Source: Candidatus Dormiibacterota bacterium (GTDB lineage Bacteria; Chloroflexota; Dormibacteria; Aeolococcales; Aeolococcaceae). Taken from it: DNA of 11,650 bases. The DNA is taken from NCBI GenBank assembly GCA_955651875.1, contig CATPAP010000093.1:1-11650 (forward strand). The letters run 5' to 3'. Positions 6,237-11,650 of this stretch are shown piece by piece. A program made the position numbers and the translations under genes. Every line of letters starts with the position of its first letter. Position 1 is the first letter of the stretch. The notes under the pieces were generated by a model. The model had not been told where the DNA came from, searched no databases, and saw only the letters and a list, made by a program, of their open reading frames with translations.

Positions 6237-7763
6237 ATGGCGGCGGCACCACGCGATCGCGCGATCACCTGGATCATCGCGGCGTTCGCCTTCATCGCCG
6301 CGGCGGTCACGCTCTATCAGTTGACCCGCCCGGGCCTGCTCCTCGGGGTGACGCCGGATGTCTCCGTCTACGTGGGCGGCGCGGTGCGACTGGTGCACGG
6401 CGCGCTGCCCTACCGGGACTTCGTGTTCGTACAGCCGCCGGGATTCGTACTCCTGGCGACGCCGGTGGCCGCCCTCTCGGAACTGATCGGCACACGAGAT
6501 GCCCTTGCGGTTTTGCGATTGTGCACGCCGCTGCTGGCTGCGGCCAACGTGGTGATGGTGGGACAACTGATCCGCCATCGCGGCAGGCTCGCAAACCTGG
6601 TGGCGTGCGCGGTCATGGCGTTCTTTCCAGCCGAGCTGTACGCCATCCGCGGTCCGCAGCTCGAGCCGGTGCTCATCTTCCTGTGCCTGGTCGGGTCCGT
6701 GCTTGTCTTCAGCGGCAACCGCCTCGCGGGCTCGCGGAGGTTGGCCTTCGGCGGCGTCGTCTTCGGATTCGCAGTCGCAGTCAAGGCAACCGCCGTCCTA
6801 CCAGTTCTGGTCCTTGTGGTGCTTTGTTCCGCCGAGCTGCGGCGTCGCCTGCTCCCCTTCTGCGGTGGCGTCGCCGCCGGCCTGTCGGTGCCGACGCTGC
6901 CGTTCCTCGTGCTGGCACCGGCCGCTTTCTTCCGTGACACGGTGACGACCCAGCTGGCCCGGATCCCGGCGTCCGGTCGTGTCTCGTTGCCGGTCCGGCT
7001 CGGCGAGCTCACCGGCGTCTCGGCGTTCGGCGCCGCCGACGCCGTGAGCATCGCATCGGTGATCGCGCTGTGTGGCTTCGTCCTCGCAGCGTTTGCGGTG
7101 TCGCGGAAGCGGCCCACCACCTTCGAGCAGGTCGCGCTCGCCGCCGCGCTGGCGGTCGCCCTTGCGCAGCTCGCCCCGGCTCTGTACTTCCAGCAGTATG
7201 CCGCCTTCATGGCCCCCTTTCTCGCCATCGTGCTCGGTGTCTCCGTGGAGCGCTTGGCGCGGACGCGAGCGGGCCGTCCTGTGCTGGCGGCGGCGGCGGT
7301 CCCGTTGGTCGCACTCATCGTCGCCCAGCTGTCGTACGTGGCGTCGGAGTCCGTTCCCGACCTGGCCAGAGCTGTCGATGCCGTGGTGCCGCCTGGAGGC
7401 TGCGCGCTTTCCGACAGTCCCGTGTACCTGTTCACAGCCGATCGCTTCCAGGCGGCGGGTCCCGGGTGCATGACCATGACCGACCCGCGAGGTACGACGC
7501 TTGCGCTCGGCGACACCTCCGCGGAGGCGGTTGCGACGTGGCGATACGCGTTCGCCCACGCTGACTACGTCGTCACCGGCACGCCGGTCAGTGATTGGGA
7601 GCTTCCGCCTGACGCGCACCTCCCCGCCTACGTCGCCGAGAATTTCCGGCTGGTGCGCTCGGGTGCGCTCCTGATCTACGTCAGGTACCGATTCACCGCG
7701 GGCGGGCCCTCCGTTCGACTACACGGACCATCAGTGCTTCGGGCTATGAAGAGCTTCCACTGA
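6237..7763 (+). CDS. GT-C-type membrane glycosyltransferase-like protein
   Basis: The 508-residue protein has an N-terminal helix (10-30), then an extracytoplasmic loop GVTPDVSVYVGGAVRLVHGA ending in LPYRDFVFVQPPG, the typical first-loop signature of ArnT/PMT-type GT-C glycosyltransferases, with Asp41 the likely catalytic acid. About ten further hydrophobic segments run to residue 370, followed by a soluble domain of about 110 residues (373-482) with Cys389 and Cys411 that could pair outside the membrane. Such enzymes transfer a sugar from a polyprenyl-phosphate donor to a lipid, protein or wall polymer outside the membrane. The start was chosen for the GAGAGGG ribosome binding site and its closeness to the first helix; an upstream in-frame ATG at 6159 would add 26 residues. 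The last 33 bp overlap the convergent next gene. Donor and acceptor are unknown. Confidence 0.8.
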   Translation: MAAAPRDRAITWIIAAFAFIAAAVTLYQLTRPGLLLGVTPDVSVYVGGAVRLVHGALPYRDFVFVQPPGFVLLATPVAALSELIGTRDALAVLRLCTPLLAAANVVMVGQLIRHRGRLANLVACAVMAFFPAELYAIRGPQLEPVLIFLCLVGSVLVFSGNRLAGSRRLAFGGVVFGFAVAVKATAVLPVLVLVVLCSAELRRRLLPFCGGVAAGLSVPTLPFLVLAPAAFFRDTVTTQLARIPASGRVSLPVRLGELTGVSAFGAADAVSIASVIALCGFVLAAFAVSRKRPTTFEQVALAAALAVALAQLAPALYFQQYAAFMAPFLAIVLGVSVERLARTRAGRPVLAAAAVPLVALIVAQLSYVASESVPDLARAVDAVVPPGGCALSDSPVYLFTADRFQAAGPGCMTMTDPRGTTLALGDTSAEAVATWRYAFAHADYVVTGTPVSDWELPPDAHLPAYVAENFRLVRSGALLIYVRYRFTAGGPSVRLHGPSVLRAMKSFH

Positions 7764-8861
7764 CGAGTCTTCCGGACGGACTGGCGTTTTGTCGATAGCG
7801 AGAGCGATGGCATACGCGAGTTCGGCTTGCCACAGATGATCCTGCGCATGGCTCAGTGACCGTCGGAGTGCCGCTGCCAGGGTTCCTCCTGGGACGCCGA
7901 GGAGACTCAGCGCCGCAATCACCGCGGCAACGATCGCGCCCAGTCGTCCCGTGAACGCCAGATAGGCAGCGCTGCCGGCAATCGAAAGCGCTAAAACACC
8001 AGCGATGTCGGCCGCGGTTAGAAATCCCGCGCTCCCCAGGACTCCCTTGGCCAGGTCCGCGTAGTCCCTGACTTGATGGACCACCGCGGCGGCGTACGCT
8101 GGCACCTGCAGTGAGTCGGTCGGAAGCTTCTCACCCGACAGCTGGCCGCGCCAAATCATCCCTTGGGGATACCAGCGTGACCTCGCCAGACCCTTCCACG
8201 TCGCACGTGTCGTATCGCGTGATGCGGGAGATCGAAACCACTTTGCCCAGTCAGCTAACGTGGCCGAAACCGCATCAGCCGCATAAGGTTGAAAACTGGT
8301 CTTTAGGTCCTTCAATTGGCCAATGATGGCATCTGTGCGCTCTTGTCTAAAAAATGGTTCCAGGTTCGCATGCAGATCGCCTTGCTCGATGTGATCATCC
8401 GCCGACACAGCGATTTTGTACACGAGGTTAACGGTCTCTCCGAGACCGACACCGACCGCGTAACCCTTGCCGAGGCGATAGTCCGTCGCTGTTAGCTGCG
8501 TTAAGAAGGTGTCGTGCTGAACTGCGAGTTTGTCACGCGATGGGGCACCGAACGCCTTGCCTGACTTGGTGACCAGGTGGCCAACGGAGACCCCGGGCAG
8601 CAGCTTGAGCTCAGTCCCTGTGTGGGAATCCCTCGCGGCCTTTATGAAATCGACCTCGCACGCAAGCTGTTGCACGATGAGGTTCACGCGCTCCGGGAAT
8701 GCGAGATTGCGAACTTGGCTCAGAGCTTCTGGGAAATCCTTGGGTTGACCCGCGTCAGAGCCCATGTGGTAGAGCTCGGCCATGTGCCACCCCAGCGCGA
8801 AGGCGCTTTCGACACCGGTTGGTGCCCTCAACGGCCGGTCAGCTAGATCCGAGTTGGCCAC
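7731..8861 (-). CDS. Unrecognised protein with two C-terminal membrane helices
   Basis: The 376-residue protein matches no family I can name with confidence. It opens with a soluble region containing VESAFALGWHMAELYH (17-32), a long mixed alpha/beta middle, and a hydrophobic hairpin of about two helices at 283-303 and 305-327. A polar C-terminal segment (DHLWQAELAYAIALAIDKTP, 341-360) follows. It is not secreted by a classical signal. Similar openings and tails occur, as far as I recall, in actinobacterial proteins of uncertain role, some suggested to be effectors in biological conflict; this is weak inference. The GTG start is well supported by an AGGGGG ribosome binding site (8868-8873) six bases away. 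Its sequence contains AT-rich stretches, for example near 8331-8360, unlike flanking genes, suggesting acquisition. It sits directly downstream of a decayed hydrolase gene. Confidence 0.75.
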   Translation of the reverse strand: MANSDLADRPLRAPTGVESAFALGWHMAELYHMGSDAGQPKDFPEALSQVRNLAFPERVNLIVQQLACEVDFIKAARDSHTGTELKLLPGVSVGHLVTKSGKAFGAPSRDKLAVQHDTFLTQLTATDYRLGKGYAVGVGLGETVNLVYKIAVSADDHIEQGDLHANLEPFFRQERTDAIIGQLKDLKTSFQPYAADAVSATLADWAKWFRSPASRDTTRATWKGLARSRWYPQGMIWRGQLSGEKLPTDSLQVPAYAAAVVHQVRDYADLAKGVLGSAGFLTAADIAGVLALSIAGSAAYLAFTGRLGAIVAAVIAALSLLGVPGGTLAAALRRSLSHAQDHLWQAELAYAIALAIDKTPVRPEDSSVEALHSPKH

Positions 8862-8883
8862 AGCGCGCCCCCTGTCGGCCCCG

Positions 8884-8889
8884 ATAGTA
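8884..8889 (-). promoter_or_regulatory. Candidate -10 box of the two-helix protein gene
   Basis: TACTAT on the minus strand lies 10 bp upstream of the AGGGGG ribosome binding site and 22 bp before the GTG start, giving a short leader of about 16 nt. A convincing -35 box is not visible (TAGCCT at 8912-8907 is the best candidate). Confidence 0.35.
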
Positions 8890-8919
8890 CCGCTGCGAGC
8901 CGCGAGAGGCTAGGAGCAC

Positions 8920-9040
8920 GTCGGATCGGTCAGGAGTCGGGACGGCGTGTGCCGGCTGCTTTCGAAGAGGGAAGACTGACAGCTGTTGACCTCCCACAAT
9001 CCGAAACCGACGCCGGTTCTGGCGGGTGACCCGATCCGAC
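8920..9040. repeat. Inverted repeat in the gene-free stretch
   Basis: GTCGGATCGGTCA at 8920-8932 recurs inverted at 9027-9040 as GTCGGATCGGGTCA, differing by one extra G. The arms enclose about 94 bp with no recognisable gene. They lie between the orphan two-helix gene and the hydrolase remnant. In GC-rich DNA such a pair can occur by chance, so a mobile-element end is only a possibility. Confidence 0.3.
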
Positions 9041-9106
9041 TCGGCGAGGGAGGGAATATGGGTGGTCGGCGCTGCTAACACCTGCTGGAGTTCGAATCAT
9101 CTCAGG

Positions 9107-9282
9107 CCAGACCGTGTCTTCGAGATCCAGCGAGTAGGGTCTGCATATCGTGCCGTCGCCATAGATGGCCCGATCCACAGCGCGATGGCACGGACGCGAT
9201 CTCCGAGATGCTCCAGCAGCGCGGCGTAGGAGACCTGCGCGGGCATCACTCCACCGGGCAGGAGGAAGACGGCCTGGTTCAT
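9107..9282 (-). pseudogene. Frameshifted N-terminal remnant of an alpha/beta hydrolase
   Basis: The first 33 residues, beginning MNQAVFLLPGGVMPAQVSYA and continuing ALLEHLGDRVRAI, look like the start of an alpha/beta-fold hydrolase in which PGG occupies the oxyanion-hole region. At about 9182 the frame fails. Skipping two bases in a GCGC run restores similarity: AVDRAIYGDG...RPYSLDLED resembles the usual AKDLEVYxGD...YSLDLE of this family, as I remember it. No nucleophile Ser elbow or later hydrolase sequence follows, and the unrelated two-helix gene lies beyond. The start overlaps the preceding stop as ATGA, so translation was once coupled to the deiodinase-like gene. A sequencing error could explain the frameshift but not the missing body of the protein. 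Remaining sequence to 8862 holds no convincing gene. Confidence 0.6.
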
Positions 9283-10010
9283 GTTGTTGGGTGCTGCGTA
9301 ACCGCTAGGGCGGCTCGCACATCCGGGTCTGCAGACTCGCGGAGCATCTGCTTGACCGGTGGCGGACCCGACTCATAGAAATCGAGCAGCGCTTTGCGCC
9401 CACCACGCCGCAGCAGGATGTAACCGGGCGCATAGCTGCTGGCCGGCGCACCGAGGATCTCGAGGAACTCCGGCACACGACCACTGCTCAGGTCATCGAG
9501 CGATCGCCGAATCGTCGCCACACTATTCCAGCCGAGGCGTGTGACGATGCGACCGCGTGCGTCGATCACATAGGCGCAGTCAGGAGCAGCGCCGTAAACG
9601 CGGTGGACGGCGCCATCCAAGCCGTCGACGAGGATGCACCGCTGCAGGCCCTGCTCGGCTCGAAGCCGAACTGCTGCAGTTCTCTTGTCGGCTAACGATC
9701 GATGCGGCGCGCAACGCTCGCCTGGATGCGCTTCGCGCACATAGATGACCAAAGAGTGCGCGTCGGGGAAATCATTCGCAAGCTTCTCCATCTCGTCGAC
9801 GCGGCTCGCGAAGATCGGACACGTGTAAGAGCCGAACTCGATGACCACCGGCCGTCCGCGGAGCGACGAGAGGCGAACGATGCCACCGTCCAGCGCCTCG
9901 AGCTCGAAATCGGGCGCCATGCTGCCAGCAGGAGGACCGAGGCGCAGCCACTCAGCCACCTCCTGCTCGTCCCTCGGGAAATCGAATGACTCGTAGTTGT
10001 ATTTGTCCAT
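9279..10010 (-). CDS. Deiodinase-like thioredoxin-fold (redoxin) protein
   Basis: The 243-residue protein has a thioredoxin-like fold at about 28-165 resembling bacterial members of the iodothyronine deiodinase family. The active-site motif is EFGSYTCPIFASRVDEME (58-75), with Cys64 where vertebrate deiodinases carry selenocysteine. VIYVREAHPGE (88-98) matches the conserved EAHP element. LVDGLDGAVHRVYGAAPDCA (127-146) and VIDARGRIVTRLGW (148-161) complete the fold. A C-terminal extension of about 75 residues is less recognisable. Bacterial relatives are likely thiol oxidoreductases or peroxidase-like proteins; thyroid hormone is not implied. ATG at 10010 was chosen because family-like sequence begins there, though no ribosome binding site is seen. 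It lies 47 bp after the HD/LuxR gene on the same strand and ends in an ATGA overlap with a hydrolase remnant. Confidence 0.8.
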   Translation of the reverse strand: MDKYNYESFDFPRDEQEVAEWLRLGPPAGSMAPDFELEALDGGIVRLSSLRGRPVVIEFGSYTCPIFASRVDEMEKLANDFPDAHSLVIYVREAHPGERCAPHRSLADKRTAAVRLRAEQGLQRCILVDGLDGAVHRVYGAAPDCAYVIDARGRIVTRLGWNSVATIRRSLDDLSSGRVPEFLEILGAPASSYAPGYILLRRGGRKALLDFYESGPPPVKQMLRESADPDVRAALAVTQHPTT

Positions 10011-10057
10011 GCGGCCATGGTCTGTCACGGGGGGAGGCCGCGCATCGCGCGTTCGCG

Positions 10058-11599
10058 CTATTTCAAGAGGCCATTCTGCAATGCGAAGAGAGTCACGCCG
10101 GCCCGGGTCTTGACGTCGGCTTTGTCGTAGATGTGCCGCACATGGTGATCGACGGTTGCGGCCGAGATGGATAGACGTTTCGCGACGAGTTTCTTGGTGC
10201 CGCCTTGGCAGATGAGCCGCAGCACCTCGATCTCTCGCTCGGTCAAACCAGCAGGCCACTCGCGGGGGATCGTGGCCCGAGCGTGTCCTGCGGCGACGAG
10301 CACCGCCTCGACTGCATCGGGATGGAGTAGGCCGGCGGCCCCTTGCGCACGCATCTCTGCGGCGGCGGCTTCCGGTGCCATGGCGGAGCGGTGCGGCCGG
10401 GTGTGAGTCATCGCCTCGTAAACGTCGGACGCTTCCAGCAGGCAGCAAGGCTCGTCGAGCGCTTCCCTACGGAGGCCACGATGGTATCCGGTGCCATTGA
10501 GCCGCTCATGATGAGCGCCAGCGACTGCTGCGAGCGGCGCAAGCGCGCTCGATCGGGCAAGCACGCGTTCCGAGTAATACGGATGCAGTCGCACTCGCTC
10601 CCATTCCCCGCTCGTCAGTGGTCCTGGTTTGTCCCAAATACCGTTCGGCACCGATGTGCGGCCCAAGTCATGCACCAAGCCGGCCCGTCGCAGTTGAGTT
10701 GCCTCGGAGATCCCGGCGTGGTGCGCAGCATTACTAGCGAGCTCTGCGACGCCTCTCGAATGCCCGACGAAGAATGGTGATTTCATGTCGACGAAGTCGG
10801 CAAATGCTTCGAGGACAGTGTCAAGTCTGCTCTCGGGCACCCAGGGATGCGGTTCCGGCTCGAGCGCGAGCACGGCCTCCCAGGGTTCACGTGCCTGCAG
10901 CTGGTCGAGCAACTCCGAACCGTGCGTCAGGAATGCTTGTGTGACGTCGGGGTCATACGCGTGACCCGCTCGCTTGCGCAGCGTGGCGCGCCACGCTGCT
11001 GGTGATTTGCGTGCGAGAACTTCAACGTCGCGAGCGACGAACACGATACGTGCTGACAAGTCGATAGCATCACCGGCGAGGCGGTCAGGTAGTCCGCTGC
11101 CGTTCCATCTCTCGAAGGCATGGGCAAGCCCGGCTTGCACGCCCGGCGACAGGTTGAGACGGTCGGCGAGCAGCTCGGCTGCCTCGCAATGCGCGATCAT
11201 CCCTTGCCGTGACGCTTTCTGACCGGTCCGCAGCATCTTGGCCACGGTTGCGACACGGCGCAAAGGGTTCAAACCAGCGCCGACTTTGGGCATGACTGCC
11301 GACATGAATTCTCCGTTTGGTGCACCCAGCACTGGGGCGATCGCTGCTCTGAGCGCGATCTCGTCGCCTCCTGCCATTGCGGCCGCTTCGTGGGCGTCAG
11401 CGGTGCAGCCCAGGAAGCGCAGCAGCGCAACGTAATAGATGGTTGAGCGCTCCTCGGCTCCCATCCCTAGGCGTTCTGCGACACCAATCGCCAGGAGACA
11501 GGTCCGAATCGTCTGCTCCAGTGGCTGGCCCATTCCCAGGTCAGTGGCGAGCGACAGCGCGGCCATCAGCTCCGCCAACCGCAGACGTTCAGCCCGCAC
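10058..11599 (-). CDS. HD-domain (HD-GYP-like) protein with LuxR-type HTH
   Basis: The 513-residue protein combines two HD-like halves and a DNA-binding tail. The first half (about 50-240) is degenerate: LLRFLGCTADAHE replaces the HD pair and AFERWNGSGLP stands where HHExxDGxGYP would be. The second half (about 258-410) keeps likely metal ligands: VGHSRG (His280), LVHDLG (His310-Asp311), LHPYYSERVL (His339), HHERLNGTGYH (363-373) and SDVYEAMTHTRPHR (391-404), with the GYP proline replaced by His. A LuxR/GerE HTH follows (451-511; LTEREIEVLRLICQGGTKKL, then ISAATVDHHVRHIYDK). HD-GYP domains hydrolyse cyclic dinucleotides, so nucleotide-controlled transcription is a reasonable inference; activity is unproven. 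The GTG start follows a TATCTT box by six bases. It probably controls the downstream deiodinase-like gene. Confidence 0.88.
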   Translation of the reverse strand: MRAERLRLAELMAALSLATDLGMGQPLEQTIRTCLLAIGVAERLGMGAEERSTIYYVALLRFLGCTADAHEAAAMAGGDEIALRAAIAPVLGAPNGEFMSAVMPKVGAGLNPLRRVATVAKMLRTGQKASRQGMIAHCEAAELLADRLNLSPGVQAGLAHAFERWNGSGLPDRLAGDAIDLSARIVFVARDVEVLARKSPAAWRATLRKRAGHAYDPDVTQAFLTHGSELLDQLQAREPWEAVLALEPEPHPWVPESRLDTVLEAFADFVDMKSPFFVGHSRGVAELASNAAHHAGISEATQLRRAGLVHDLGRTSVPNGIWDKPGPLTSGEWERVRLHPYYSERVLARSSALAPLAAVAGAHHERLNGTGYHRGLRREALDEPCCLLEASDVYEAMTHTRPHRSAMAPEAAAAEMRAQGAAGLLHPDAVEAVLVAAGHARATIPREWPAGLTEREIEVLRLICQGGTKKLVAKRLSISAATVDHHVRHIYDKADVKTRAGVTLFALQNGLLK

Positions 11600-11611
11600 G
11601 CCGCCAAGATA
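11600..11611 (-). promoter_or_regulatory. Candidate leaderless -10 box of the HD/LuxR gene
   Basis: On the minus strand TATCTT (11611-11606) is followed by GGCGGC and then the GTG start at 11599. An imperfect -35, CAGACG, lies 18 bp upstream. The distance of six bases equals that of the MarR and msrB genes, supporting this GTG rather than an ATG at codon 12. Confidence 0.45.
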
Positions 11612-11650
11612 ACGGTGAGCCAGCCCGAGCGTCTGATGGCGGTTCTAGGC

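Noticed and set aside
4732..6252. A long minus-strand reading frame of 506 codons.
   Set aside because: It lies opposite the M20 and msrB genes, both with clear motifs, and its product is low-complexity and unrecognisable: a shadow of GC-rich codon bias.
8839..9081. A third possible piece of the decayed hydrolase (RRRFRIVGG resembling RFHLVG before the nucleophile).
   Set aside because: Spacing from the preceding piece is about twice what the family needs and the GxSxG elbow is absent, so the likeness may be chance.
9081..9105. GTTCGAATC, resembling the T-loop of a tRNA and a possible integration-site remnant.
   Set aside because: The flanking bases do not form a proper T-stem, and no anticodon or acceptor arm is present.
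10047..10058. GCGCG-TT-CGCGC inverted repeat at the end of the HD/LuxR gene as a terminator.
   Set aside because: The stem is five pairs, overlaps the stop codon, and has no T-run after it.

Overview
The window is GC-rich throughout, compact and bacterial. The gene families (YceI with a divergent MarR, HTH-WYL regulator, HD-domain/LuxR-HTH fusion, DUF885 peptidase, GT-C-type membrane glycosyltransferase) and several start codons sitting about 6-8 nt behind a TAnnnT box, as in leaderless transcripts, suggest a soil-type actinobacterium or a related high-GC lineage. The exact taxon cannot be fixed from the sequence. No rRNA, complete tRNA, CRISPR array or transposase gene was seen.

Layout. (1) 1-861: a YceI-family gene running off the left edge, divergent from a MarR regulator; the 88-bp gap holds two TTGA-type inverted repeats overlapping the promoters. 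(2) 925-2584: a small polytopic membrane protein followed after 4 bp by an HTH-WYL regulator. (3) 2569-5616: two divergent hydrolases, a DUF885 zinc-peptidase-like protein (minus) and an M20-family amidohydrolase (plus), with a possible operator-containing promoter between them. (4) 5665-7763: methionine sulfoxide reductase B, then a membrane glycosyltransferase-like protein. (5) 7731-8861: an unrecognised 376-aa protein with two C-terminal membrane helices, compositionally unlike its neighbours. (6) 9107-11599 (minus): an HD-domain/LuxR-HTH regulator, a deiodinase-like thioredoxin-fold protein, and, joined by an ATGA overlap, the frameshifted remnant of an alpha/beta hydrolase.

Most of the window is chromosomal housekeeping and regulatory content. 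I did not see a clear new multi-gene system. The items most worth a second look are the YceI/MarR operator arrangement, the regulator/deiodinase-like/decayed-hydrolase cluster, the orphan two-helix protein beside that decayed gene, the membrane-protein/WYL pair, and the repeated leaderless promoter geometry.
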